In this document: positions 47,383-55,612 of the stretch, one piece after another
Layout of the letters: every line of letters starts with the position of its first letter
How positions within the stretch are numbered: the stretch's first letter is position 1
DNA from: Spirulina sp. CCY15215
Lineage (GTDB): Bacteria > Cyanobacteriota > Cyanobacteriia > Cyanobacteriales > Spirulinaceae
Direction of reading: 5' to 3'
DNA length: 64,000 nucleotides
Assembly: GCF_016888125.1 (NCBI RefSeq)
Contig: NZ_JACSWA010000555.1
Span: 1 to 64,000 of the forward strand
Program-made: the position numbers and the translations under genes
The notes under the pieces: generated by a model
Told to the model about the DNA's origin: nothing
Seen by the model: the letters and a program-made list of their open reading frames with translations, nothing else
Database searches by the model: none

Positions 47383-49326
47383 TTATCGGGGTTTGTGGGT
47401 TTTTACCCTAACATTATCAGTGGTGTAGATTTCTAGGGGAATGCCAGCATTATCACTAACTTTTTCTAAGGCTTGTTCGAGAGAGAAAATATGATCCATA
47501 ATATCAGCTTGAGCGTCAATATCATTGTCCTCTCGAGCCGCGATCGCAGTTTTGCGAACCCTTTCAATATAGCTGGGAGTTAAACGCACAGAAATAACCG
47601 AATTATTAATTGAGTAAACACAAAAGATAAGTTCTCCATTGCAAATTGCATCTAGATCGAGGCGAGCTTGCCGCACTTGAATATTTTCCTTTAAACTACC
47701 TTCTGCTCTTGTTAAAGAACTATTGTAATCTTTATTCAGAGATTGAGCTTTACCGTAACTAAAAGTATCACTAGGAACTTGCTTGATATAATTCACCGCA
47801 CTTTGCCAATGACTAACCGCATCCGTCCAACGATTGCGCCGTTGAGCCGATCGCGCCTTTTCTGCAAACTGCACTGCCTGATTATAGGCCTCAGTGGCAA
47901 AAAGTTCGTGATTTTTGCGGTCTTCTGACTCCTTTGCTTTCGGTAAAATTGCCGCTAATTCTGTTTGGGCGCTGTTATAAGAGAGACTATCCTCAGAAAC
48001 AGATTCAAGACGGGCGATCGCCGTTTTCCATGTAGAATCAGCTAAACGTAAATCCTCCAAAGATTGAGCAATTCCCTGACGCACCTCGGCAATTTTAACC
48101 GCTTCCTTAGCAGCTTCAAGACTTTCCAAGGCTTTTTGTTCCGTTTCCCAACGTTGGCTGACAATATCGAGATTAGCGCGATATTCACCGATTTTTTTGC
48201 GGGCAAAGCGGTAAAACTCGCTATTGGGAGAAATTTTTTCCAGTCCCGCGATCGCCTCCTCCCAAGTCCGTTTAGCCGCCGCCCATTGAGAAGCCGGTAA
48301 AGGAGGATTTTGACTGAGTTCTGCGGCGCGAGAGGCAATTTGTAGGGCAGAAATGAGGTCTTTTAAGCCATCTTTTGTGCCTTGATAAGCCACTAATAAA
48401 TTTGCCGCTTCCCCATGTTTTCCCGACCAACTGGGAATAGATTCTAAAAGCGCGATCGATTGCTGCATTTGCTGCTGTGCCTGTAAAATAGCGCGACCGG
48501 AGGGGGGGTCTTGGAGTGTTTCCAGGGCATTATTAGCTAATTCCTCAGCCACCTCCATTGTTTCGCAACCTCCCAATACACAGGGGCGAGTCAGGCCATA
48601 TAACGTACCGAAAAAAACCGCGATCGCCAAAACAACCCCCGTCCCAATAACCCCCACCCAAATTTTCTCGAGGTGAGGAGAAGGTTCGGCGGTTTTAGTA
48701 TAACTTTGCTGCATCCAATCATTGGGATCTTCCTCTTCATCCACCGGAGAGAAATCAAAATCGAGATCGGGGTGAGTCATTTCCTCATCGGGATAATCAA
48801 CAAACTCCTCTTCCCTCTTCCCTGTTGCCTCTTCCTCCACTATTGCCTGTTTCCTGTTACCTCTTGCCCCTTCCCCCACTATTGCCTGTTTCCTGTTACC
48901 TCTTGCCCCTTCCCCCACTATTGCCTCCTCCCTCACTGGGGGAAAAACGCGCTCACTTTCAGCAATACCTTCCGGGGTACTGGCTTTAACTTGGGTCGCG
49001 ATGTCATTTTTAGGGGCTTCCTCAGTACAGGGAGTAAACGCATAAGGGCGATCGCCACCCTGAACTTTCAGGCACATCAAACCGCGATAGCGCCATTGTA
49101 GATTTTGCTCCCGAAACACCGCTTCCATGAGGCGAAAAGCCCGTTTGGGGTGAGTTAAAGCAGGGAGAGGATGCTGGATAGCCATTAACAGGGCATCTTT
49201 TTTGAGAAAACAACTGACTTGCAAAGGCGAAATCTCCACCAGTTTTTCTTGTAAACGTTGCTGGAGAAGGGTTTCGAGTTGGTTTAGATCGAGAGGACGC
49301 ACTGAGGTTTTAACCACCATAGCCAC
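47383..49326 (-). CDS. Membrane-anchored coiled-coil/TPR-like protein, hypothetical
   Basis: In this 647-residue protein, residues 1-100 form a small domain with a T-H-P-K-R-A-F motif. Residues 135-173 are three near-copies of A-I-V-G-E-G-A-R-G-N-R-K-Q, and an acidic linker follows. One transmembrane helix lies at 222-245. A long helical region with repeated W-x-x-A-I/V-x-x-L-E/K-x-I/V pattern (TPR/SEL-like) occupies 260-560. It is a cyanobacterial hypothetical; a protein-interaction role is inferred. The peptide repeat is encoded by a 39-bp DNA repeat that looks like an invaded STRR. Confidence 0.8.
   Translation of the reverse strand: MAMVVKTSVRPLDLNQLETLLQQRLQEKLVEISPLQVSCFLKKDALLMAIQHPLPALTHPKRAFRLMEAVFREQNLQWRYRGLMCLKVQGGDRPYAFTPCTEEAPKNDIATQVKASTPEGIAESERVFPPVREEAIVGEGARGNRKQAIVGEGARGNRKQAIVEEEATGKREEEFVDYPDEEMTHPDLDFDFSPVDEEEDPNDWMQQSYTKTAEPSPHLEKIWVGVIGTGVVLAIAVFFGTLYGLTRPCVLGGCETMEVAEELANNALETLQDPPSGRAILQAQQQMQQSIALLESIPSWSGKHGEAANLLVAYQGTKDGLKDLISALQIASRAAELSQNPPLPASQWAAAKRTWEEAIAGLEKISPNSEFYRFARKKIGEYRANLDIVSQRWETEQKALESLEAAKEAVKIAEVRQGIAQSLEDLRLADSTWKTAIARLESVSEDSLSYNSAQTELAAILPKAKESEDRKNHELFATEAYNQAVQFAEKARSAQRRNRWTDAVSHWQSAVNYIKQVPSDTFSYGKAQSLNKDYNSSLTRAEGSLKENIQVRQARLDLDAICNGELIFCVYSINNSVISVRLTPSYIERVRKTAIAAREDNDIDAQADIMDHIFSLEQALEKVSDNAGIPLEIYTTDNVRVKTHKPR
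48808..48924. repeat. 39-bp tandem repeat inside a coding region (two full copies plus a diverged third)
   Basis: On the + strand the unit is made of heptamer-like pieces such as TTGCCTG, TTTCCTG, TTACCTC and TTGCCCC, repeated with a 39-base period. It is in frame with the reverse gene, giving a 13-residue peptide repeat. The building blocks are those of cyanobacterial intergenic STRRs. Confidence 0.85.
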
Positions 49327-49463
49327 GGGGGGGATGAAATTCTCTAGAAAAAGCTAGTAATGTTAGTTTATGCGATTCGAGACAGACATCTCGCAATTTT
49401 GAGGTTTCCTCAGAATGGGTGTTCCGTCAAAACCTAATCGGGTGTTGCCTTTTAAATTGTTCA

Positions 49464-50708
49464 ATGGATTTACTCGAGTATCAAGCTAAAGCCTTATTTC
49501 GTGAAGTCGGCATTCCCGTCCTTCCTTCTCAATTGATTGATGACCCCAGAGAAATCAAGCAATTACAAGTGCCTTATCCCGTCGTTTTGAAGTCCCAAGT
49601 ACGGACAGGGGGACGAGGAAAAGCAGGAGGAATTCGCTTTGTGGAGAATACCATCGATGCGATCGCCGCAGCCCAAGCAATTTTAAATCTCCCCATTGTC
49701 GGAGAATATCCCCAATTACTTTTAGCGGAAGCACGCTACCAAGCGCAAACGGAATTATTTTTAGCCATCACCTTTGACTATCGCTTGCAACGTTTGGTTT
49801 TACTGGGATCGAAGCGAGGAGGAATGGATGTCGAGGCTTTATTATCTGGGATGCAAAAAGTAGTTGTAGAAGATGATTTTTCCTCGTTTTATGCGAGGCG
49901 GTTGGCGGTGAAAATCGGCTTGCAAGGGAAACTCGTTTCTCCGGTGAGTGATATTGTTGAGAAGATGTATGGGTTGGCAATTCTCAAAGATTTGGACAGT
50001 ATTGAAATTAATCCTTTGGCGATCGCGGAAAATGGTGAAATTATGGCTTTAGATGGCAAAGTGACGGTGAACGATCGCGCCGCTATTTATCATCCCGATC
50101 TCTTCGATTTGGCACAATTGCGGGAAAATGGCAATAATCGCTCTACGATCGCGACGCGGCGACCCTTAACATGGCAGAATCCTCAAGGAAACATCGGTAT
50201 TCTTTGCGATGGGGAAGGGGTAGCGGCGACGATTTGGGATTTACTCTACCAGCAGAAGCAAAAACCGAGAAATTGTCAAATAATTGGGGCAAAAACCTAC
50301 GGAAAATTCTTTTCTGACTATCACCTCAAAGATGAACTCGAACGGGGTTTAGAGGCGTTGTTAGCAGCGCCAGAGACGGAATTTATTTTCCTGGATATCC
50401 TTTGGGAAGAGAATAGAATGAAGATTATCGAAGCGGCGATCGCTTCGGTCTTGGACTTTTCCCCTCGTCCGATCTCGAAACCAGGGGGAGACGATCGCAA
50501 CGAACGCCCAACGGCGGCACAGTCTCGTCAACAGAGACGTTCTCCTCGTCCTCAACAAAGTTTAAAATCTTACAAAACACCCCCTAAAATTGTTGTTTAT
50601 CTGCGCGGTGGTGACAGTGAGGTGATGAATTCTCAGCCCAAACAACTCCCGATCCAGTGGACTAATAATGCCGAAGCAGCAATTTTATTAATTAACAATG
50701 AAAAATGA
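49464..50708 (+). CDS. sucC: Succinate-CoA ligase beta subunit-like (divergent ATP-grasp)
   Basis: The protein has 414 residues from the ATG at 49464 (M-D-L-L-E-Y-Q-A-K); a GTG at 49419 would add 15 unrelated residues. The ATP-grasp half is well kept: V-L-K-S-Q-V-R-T-G-G-R-G-K-A-G-G, and E-I-N-P-L-A-I with D-G-K-V-T-V-N-D. The C-terminal flavodoxin-like domain is diverged (I-G-I-L-C-D-G-E-G where I-G-C-M-V-N-G-A-G is usual) and ends in a low-complexity tail Q-S-R-Q-Q-R-R-S-P-R-P-Q. It overlaps the alpha-subunit gene by 4 bases. It probably makes a CoA-ligase complex with it, with uncertain substrate. Confidence 0.85.
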   Translation: MDLLEYQAKALFREVGIPVLPSQLIDDPREIKQLQVPYPVVLKSQVRTGGRGKAGGIRFVENTIDAIAAAQAILNLPIVGEYPQLLLAEARYQAQTELFLAITFDYRLQRLVLLGSKRGGMDVEALLSGMQKVVVEDDFSSFYARRLAVKIGLQGKLVSPVSDIVEKMYGLAILKDLDSIEINPLAIAENGEIMALDGKVTVNDRAAIYHPDLFDLAQLRENGNNRSTIATRRPLTWQNPQGNIGILCDGEGVAATIWDLLYQQKQKPRNCQIIGAKTYGKFFSDYHLKDELERGLEALLAAPETEFIFLDILWEENRMKIIEAAIASVLDFSPRPISKPGGDDRNERPTAAQSRQQRRSPRPQQSLKSYKTPPKIVVYLRGGDSEVMNSQPKQLPIQWTNNAEAAILLINNEK

Positions 50709-51673
50709 ACAATGAACAATTATCGATGAACAATTGGCAATCGCGAAAGATTTTAGTCCAAGGAATTACTGAACCTTTGGCCATTCATGCTGTTGCCAAA
50801 ATGAAAGATTATGGAACAAATATTGTGGCCGGAGTGGGCATTGGACGAGGAGGAGAGGAGATTGCAGGGGTACCCGTTTTCGATTTGGTGGAGGAGGCGA
50901 TCGCGAAAGTTGAGACGGTTTATATGTCAATTATTTTTGTTCCTCCCAATCAAATTCTCGATGCTGTTTTAGAGGCGATGGCGGCTAATATTCCCCGCCT
51001 TATTTTAGTCACTAATCATATTCCTCCTTTAGATATGATGCGCTTATTTCGTAAGGCGAAAGCGAACAAAACTGTAGTTTTAGGTGGAGGAAGTGCTGGG
51101 ATAATTGTCCCGGAAAGGGTTTTGCTGGGCATCTGTGAAGCGCGTTGTTATACTCCTGGTAATGTTGCTCTGATCGGTCGCAGTACTGGTTTACTGGATG
51201 AAGTGGCTTGGGAATTGACTCGGGGGGGGATCGGTCAGTCTATCGCTATCGATCTGGGGAATGGTGAGGCGATCGGATCGGGGTTTTCTGACTGGTTAAC
51301 TCTGTTAGCAAAAGATCGCAAAACCAAGGCGATCGCCTTACTTGAATCGGCGATGATGGGGAATGAGGAAGCCGCAGATTTAATTCCTCCTCATTTTAAG
51401 AAACCAATTTTCGTTTATGTTTCTGGGCGTTTTGTGCCAATCATGCCTTTCTCTCAAGATACGACAAAGCTAATTCTCTCACGATGTTCGACATCTTTTG
51501 CTCACGGAAGTACGGCAGAAGCAAAATTAGCTGCTTGCGATCGCGCCGGAATTCCTGTTGCAAATTCCCCTTCCCAGCTTGCGAAATTGCTACAAGAAGC
51601 CTTGAAGTCAGAAGTCAAAATAAAACAAAAACCCATTTTGACTTCTAATCATGAAAGCACAAAACTCTCTTAG
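50705..51673 (+). CDS. sucD: Succinate-CoA ligase alpha subunit-like, missing the usual phospho-His motif
   Basis: This 322-residue protein has a CoA-binding domain (residues 13-110) and a ligase domain. The GHAGA phosphohistidine motif is not visible: after S-G-R-F-V-P comes I-M-P-F-S-Q-D, and S-F-A-H267-G-S-T-A-E-A-K-L lies further on. Positions with C-P-G-I and G-G-D-P in normal SucD read S-A-G-I and L-G-N-G. The start (M-N-N-E-Q-L-S-M-N-N) and the end lie in STRR-like DNA. It may be a specialised or non-canonical CoA ligase. Confidence 0.82.
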   Translation: MNNEQLSMNNWQSRKILVQGITEPLAIHAVAKMKDYGTNIVAGVGIGRGGEEIAGVPVFDLVEEAIAKVETVYMSIIFVPPNQILDAVLEAMAANIPRLILVTNHIPPLDMMRLFRKAKANKTVVLGGGSAGIIVPERVLLGICEARCYTPGNVALIGRSTGLLDEVAWELTRGGIGQSIAIDLGNGEAIGSGFSDWLTLLAKDRKTKAIALLESAMMGNEEAADLIPPHFKKPIFVYVSGRFVPIMPFSQDTTKLILSRCSTSFAHGSTAEAKLAACDRAGIPVANSPSQLAKLLQEALKSEVKIKQKPILTSNHESTKLS

Positions 51674-52034
51674 TTTTGGTTGGTTATTGGCGGCCTCGAT
51701 TTATGGTGCAACTTTAGTTAGTATTGGTTTTCTCGCTTATACCAATACCTTACCGGGATATTTGGGTCATATTCCTTATCACGATCTTCTCGGTCATTTT
51801 ATTCTTTACGGAACCGCCAGTTATTTAGGCGATCGCGTTCTCTTGGGTAGAAAATTAACAATAATAGGTTATCGTATCCCCTTATTTGCGCTTATTTTTG
51901 GCATCCTTACTGTTGTTGAAGAGTATCTCCAGTCCTTTTCTCCCTATCGTACCTTTAGTTTGCTGGATATGACCGCTAGTGTCTTAGGAATACTGGTGGG
52001 TTATTGGTTCTCAAAACGCGAGTTACATCGATAA
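51651..52034 (+). CDS. VanZ-like small membrane protein
   Basis: This 127-residue protein has four hydrophobic segments. The VanZ-like pattern is P-Y-H-D-L-L-G-H-F-I-L-Y-G near the second helix and V-V-E-E-Y-L-Q-S-F-S-P-Y-R-T-F-S-L-L-D-M in the third. VanZ-family proteins confer teicoplanin resistance in some bacteria; in cyanobacteria the role is unknown. It overlaps the sucD-like gene by 23 bases, so it belongs to the same transcription unit. Confidence 0.85.
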   Translation: MKAQNSLSFGWLLAASIYGATLVSIGFLAYTNTLPGYLGHIPYHDLLGHFILYGTASYLGDRVLLGRKLTIIGYRIPLFALIFGILTVVEEYLQSFSPYRTFSLLDMTASVLGILVGYWFSKRELHR

Positions 52035-52203
52035 TCAATTGGTCTGGTTTCATCAGGGCGACGCTTTTGCAACCAAGGTTTTTGCCAATCTTCCCCCGAT
52101 ATAACCCCAGAATCTATGCCGCGATCGCCTAGAATCAAACGATATTTAACATAGCGAATTTTCCCATCTTTATTTTTTTCTTTGATCCAATTTGCGATAA
52201 ACA
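52001..52203 (-). CDS. Possible small hypothetical protein
   Basis: This reverse frame of 67 codons from ATG 52203 overlaps the last 11 codons of hisIE and the end of the VanZ-like gene. Its composition ([18 protein letters not shown]) is plausible and HIP1-bearing. It has no recognised domain. It is a weak call, possibly translationally coupled to hisIE. Confidence 0.3.
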
Positions 52204-52811
52204 TCCCGAATATCGACTTGATGGTGAGCCAAGGCAACAAGGGTATGATAAAACAAGTCTGCGACTTCTGAGGCGATCGCATCGGCATCGTCATCTTTAC
52301 AAGCCATGACTACTTCTGCACCTTCTTCACCGATTTTTTTCAGGATTTTATTATCTCCCCCAGCTAAGAGTTTGCAAGTATAAGAATTTTCATTGGGGTT
52401 ATCCCGGCGATCGCAAATCGTGTCGTACAATCCCGAGAGAGTATCTGCGGGGGGTGCTTTTTTTTTGCCTTCAACTTGATGGAAACAGCTTCTTTCCCCG
52501 GTATGACAGGCAATATCGCCGACTTGTTCGATCGTAACCAAGAGGGCATCGCTATCGCAATCGTAACGCAGAGAGCGAACTTTTTGGATCTGCCCCGAAG
52601 TTGCCCCTTTATGCCACAATTCTTGGCGCGATCGACTCCAGTACCAAACCTCTCCCGTTGCGAGGGTTTTCTGCAAGGATTCCCGGTTCATCCATGCCAT
52701 CATTAGGACGGTACCATCGAGATAATCTTGGGCGATCGCTGGGACAAGGCCGCGATCGTTAAACTTAATGGTTTCGATGGGAATGGCTTGGCTGAAAGAA
52801 GAAGCGCTCAT
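52170..52811 (-). CDS. hisIE: Bifunctional phosphoribosyl-AMP cyclohydrolase / phosphoribosyl-ATP pyrophosphatase
   Basis: The protein has 213 residues from the ATG at 52811. An upstream in-frame ATG at 52988 adds 59 residues with no family similarity. HisI carries D84-C-D86-S-D88 (Mg) with C85, C102 and C109 (Zn). HisE from about residue 125 has E-E-G-A-E-V-V and a later E-V-A-D-L-F-Y-H. It catalyses steps 2 and 3 of histidine synthesis. Its length equals E. coli HisIE (203) within a few residues. Confidence 0.94.
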   Translation of the reverse strand: MSASSFSQAIPIETIKFNDRGLVPAIAQDYLDGTVLMMAWMNRESLQKTLATGEVWYWSRSRQELWHKGATSGQIQKVRSLRYDCDSDALLVTIEQVGDIACHTGERSCFHQVEGKKKAPPADTLSGLYDTICDRRDNPNENSYTCKLLAGGDNKILKKIGEEGAEVVMACKDDDADAIASEVADLFYHTLVALAHHQVDIRDVYRKLDQRKK

Positions 52812-53009
52812 TATTTGCTTAAAGTGGGTACGGGAAAGTTTTAATTTAGCGTAAATGGGGCATCGCGTCACCTTCTCCCGCAAATGCGATCGTAACTTTA
52901 TTAATATTGAGGATTTGGAGAATTGGTTGAGATAGAGGTGCAGAAGTAGAGAGTCAGATAAAGGAAAATGAAAATAGAAAGGTTTCATTCTCCGTTTATC
53001 TACTCAAAA

Positions 53010-53708
53010 TTAAGCTAGATCGAAGAGCAAAATTTCGGCATCTTCTTTGGCTTCGATATCCAGATCTGTTTCTTCGCTAACTGCCGCCCCATCGCTGGTT
53101 TTTAGAGCTATTCCATTTAAGGTAATCTCTCCTCGGGCGACTTGTATCCAAGCGTAGCGATCGCGATCGAGGGCATAAGAAAGGCGATCGCCAGTTTTTA
53201 AAACCCCTGCATATAATCCCATATCCTGATGCACCGTAACAGCCCCATTTTTACCTCCTTTTGCTGCAACTAAATGTAGTTTTCCGGGGTCTTTTTCGAC
53301 ATGAAAGCTCTTCTGTTCGTAACTGGGTTGAATTCCCATTTCATCGGGTATAATCCAAATTTGATAGAGATGGACAGAATCGTTTTTAGAGTGATTATAT
53401 TCACTGTGCAAAATCCCCGTCCCCGCGCTCATTCTCTGCACTTCTCCAGGCTGAATAATCGACCCATTGCCGATATTATCCTTGTGTTCTAATGCACCAT
53501 CTAAAACATAGGTAATAATCTCCATATCGCGATGCCCATGCGTTCCAAATCCGGCTCCTGAACCGATACGATCTTCATTGATGACTCGCAAACTTCTAAA
53601 TTGTATATGTTCTGGATTTTGATAGCTGGCAAAAGAGAATGTATGATAGGTATCTAACCAACCATGATTGGCATGGCCTCTCTCGTTCGCTTTACGAATT
53701 GTAATCAT
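53010..53708 (-). CDS. Pirin family protein (YhhW-like quercetinase)
   Basis: This 232-residue bicupin has metal ligands H57, H59, H101 and E103 (pirin H-x-H and H-x-E), in G-T-H-G-H and I-L-H-S-E. It is the same length as E. coli YhhW, a quercetin dioxygenase. The physiological substrate in cyanobacteria is unknown. It is divergent from an HxlR regulator across 130 bases, a common arrangement suggesting redox or electrophile control. Confidence 0.93.
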   Translation of the reverse strand: MITIRKANERGHANHGWLDTYHTFSFASYQNPEHIQFRSLRVINEDRIGSGAGFGTHGHRDMEIITYVLDGALEHKDNIGNGSIIQPGEVQRMSAGTGILHSEYNHSKNDSVHLYQIWIIPDEMGIQPSYEQKSFHVEKDPGKLHLVAAKGGKNGAVTVHQDMGLYAGVLKTGDRLSYALDRDRYAWIQVARGEITLNGIALKTSDGAAVSEETDLDIEAKEDAEILLFDLA

Positions 53709-53780
53709 AATTAATATCCTCCAAATTTGTTAAAGACAAAGCGCAACAGTTTGTTTTTCGTCTATATAAACTTTATACTA

Positions 53781-53826
53781 GGTACAGTGCTTTTGAAAAG
53801 TATGCACTTTAAAGTAAGGTAGTACC
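53781..53826. promoter_or_regulatory. Likely operator between the pirin and HxlR genes
   Basis: Two nested inverted repeats: AGTGC (53786-53790) with GCACT (53804-53808), and outside it GGTAC (53781-53785) with GTACC (53822-53826). They end about 12 bases before the HxlR start and face the pirin promoter. The spacing suits a dimeric winged-helix regulator. No footprint is known. Confidence 0.5.
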
Positions 53827-53838
53827 CAAAAAGATACT

Positions 53839-54174
53839 ATGGCACAACCAACCAGTCAGAAAAAGGTCAATTGTCCCGTTGAAATCACGTTAAAGGCGAT
53901 CGGCGGGCGCTGGAAAGTCTTGATTTTGCGAGAATTATTTATCGGGGTTCAGCGTTTTGGTCAATTGCAACGGGCTTTAGTAGGAGTTACCCAAAAAATG
54001 CTCACTCAACAATTGCGGGAAATGGAAGCTGATGGCATCATATATCGAAAAGTCTACGCGCAAGTTCCTCCCAAGGTCGAATATTCTCTCACTTCCTTGG
54101 GTCAAAGTTTAAAACCTGTAATTGATGCCATGCACGAATGGGGCGTGAAACAAACAGTTATTAATTATCAATAA
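53839..54174 (+). CDS. HxlR family transcriptional regulator
   Basis: This 111-residue winged-helix protein has the HxlR signature: C12-P-V-E-I-T-L-K-A-I-G-G-R-W-K and L-I-L-R-E-L, with F-G-Q-L then M-L-T-Q-Q-L-R-E-M-E-x-D-G. Cys12 matches the redox-sensitive Cys of YodB/HypR-like members. It most likely controls the divergent pirin gene and itself through the palindromes between them. Confidence 0.93.
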   Translation: MAQPTSQKKVNCPVEITLKAIGGRWKVLILRELFIGVQRFGQLQRALVGVTQKMLTQQLREMEADGIIYRKVYAQVPPKVEYSLTSLGQSLKPVIDAMHEWGVKQTVINYQ

Positions 54175-54179
54175 TTAAA

Positions 54180-54530
54180 ATGCAAAATACTCGTTTGAAT
54201 AGTATTACGAATGCGCTAGGCGATCGCATTTTGCAACTGATCGGCAACCCTTGGCGGCGCATTTCCATTATTCTCCTTGCTTTATTTGTCGGCTTTTTTG
54301 CCTCTAGTGCCATTACTAGCACGACGGGACAACTTTCCATTTTAGATGTTTCCGCCGCCGCGATCTGTACTTTAACGATCGAACTGATTAACCGTTTTGT
54401 CTATACTCGAGAACGAATGGCGCGATCGCGGACAACAACAAGACTAACCTTTTTTTGGGATGCCCTTAATGCCTTTAAAATTGGTATTGCCTTTGGTTTT
54501 ATTCTCGAAGCCTTCAAACTCAATTCCTGA
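54180..54530 (+). CDS. DUF565 / Ycf20 family membrane protein
   Basis: This 116-residue protein starts 5 bases after the HxlR stop. It has two or three hydrophobic helices (about 28-52, 52-70 and 95-112), with N-P-W-R-R-I-S and F-F-A-S-S-A-I, and fits the Ycf20 family of cyanobacteria and plastids. Algal Ycf20-like proteins affect non-photochemical quenching; the molecular role is unknown. Confidence 0.85.
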   Translation: MQNTRLNSITNALGDRILQLIGNPWRRISIILLALFVGFFASSAITSTTGQLSILDVSAAAICTLTIELINRFVYTRERMARSRTTTRLTFFWDALNAFKIGIAFGFILEAFKLNS

Positions 54531-54563
54531 GATCCGGGAGAGGAGAAAAATTATTATTCCTTC

Positions 54564-55589
54564 ATGGATAAATTAATAACTGTGGAAGCCTACAAAAATA
54601 TTATTGCTGAAGAATTAGCCAATGCTAGTTACAATCAAGCATTTGGGTTGGATCAACAAAGCGATCGCCAGCAAATAGAAGCGCGATCGCAGTTATTCCA
54701 TACTGTTGCCCCCAATGTCTTACAACTCTGTCAAGACATGGGTTTAACGGATAAAGAAGAAACCATTCTGCGGACTCTCTGGAACCTGTGGCTACCCCTT
54801 TCTCTCGAACTCGTTGGCGAACGTCAAAAACTAAATAGACCCGTTGTTCAGGGCATTTTGGGGGGACAGGGAACAGGAAAGACAACTCTGGCAGAAGTCG
54901 TGGGTCTAATTTTGGAGGAACTGGACTATACTAGCGTTACATTTTCCCTTGACGATCTCTACAAATCCTACATCGAACGCCAGCAATTACAACGCTACGA
55001 TCCGCGTTTGGTTTGGCGAGGTCCCCCCGGAACTCATGATGTGGAAATTGGGTTAGACCTATTAGATAAATTGCGTCAAACCAAGCGACGTAAGCCAGTT
55101 ATCGTTCCTCGTTTTGATAAATCTGCTTGCCAAGGTGCCGGAGATAAAGCCCAGCCAGAAGTAATTAATCCTGTTGATATTATTATTTTTGAAGGTTGGT
55201 TTGTGGGGGTGCGTCCCGTTCCCGATAATTGTATTTTTGAAAATGCCCCAGATCCGATCAATACTCCTGAAGATATTCAATTTGCTAAAGATATGAACGA
55301 TCGCCTCTTCGACTATGTGGCATTGTGGCATCGTTTGGATCGCTTAATGATATTATTCCCCGAAGACTATCGCCTCAGCAAACAGTGGCGTACAGAGGCA
55401 GAACAGAAGATGAAAGCAACAGGAAGAGGAGGCATGAAAGATGAAGAAATCGAGCAGTTTGTGGAATATTTTTGGAAGGCATTACACCCAGAATTGTTTA
55501 TTACTCCTTTAATTCACAATCCTATTTTAACCGATTTAGTTGTGGAAATTAAACGCGATCGCACCATTCGTAAAATTTATCGACCATAG
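54564..55589 (+). CDS. D-glycerate 3-kinase (GLYK, plant/cyanobacterial type)
   Basis: This 341-residue P-loop kinase has Walker A G-G-Q-G-T-G-K106-T-T, then S-L-D-D-L-Y, G-P-P-G-T-H-D and E-G-W-F-V-G, all characteristic of GLYK. It phosphorylates glycerate to 3-phosphoglycerate, the last step of photorespiration. The stop codon TAG lies in the left arm of a dispersed palindrome that separates it from the convergent gene. Confidence 0.93.
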   Translation: MDKLITVEAYKNIIAEELANASYNQAFGLDQQSDRQQIEARSQLFHTVAPNVLQLCQDMGLTDKEETILRTLWNLWLPLSLELVGERQKLNRPVVQGILGGQGTGKTTLAEVVGLILEELDYTSVTFSLDDLYKSYIERQQLQRYDPRLVWRGPPGTHDVEIGLDLLDKLRQTKRRKPVIVPRFDKSACQGAGDKAQPEVINPVDIIIFEGWFVGVRPVPDNCIFENAPDPINTPEDIQFAKDMNDRLFDYVALWHRLDRLMILFPEDYRLSKQWRTEAEQKMKATGRGGMKDEEIEQFVEYFWKALHPELFITPLIHNPILTDLVVEIKRDRTIRKIYRP

Positions 55590-55612
55590 GGTTTGGAGAC
55601 CAAACCCCTACG
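55586..55612. repeat. Dispersed palindromic repeat, copy 3
   Basis: ATAGGGTTTGGAGACCAAACC and then CCTACG is the same palindrome as at 32790 with a central T-to-A change. It includes the glycerate kinase stop codon, overlaps the last codons of the reverse-strand antiporter fusion and could terminate both. Confidence 0.85.

Noticed and set aside
48808-48924. Possible CRISPR-like repeat array
   Set aside because: The copies touch without unique spacers, are in frame with a gene and consist of STRR heptamers.
47743-49101. Forward frames opposite the 647-residue gene
   Set aside because: They are shadows; the reverse frame has the membrane helix and helical repeats.
52812-52988. 59-residue N-terminal extension of HisIE
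   Set aside because: No similarity to HisI; family length fits a start at 52811.
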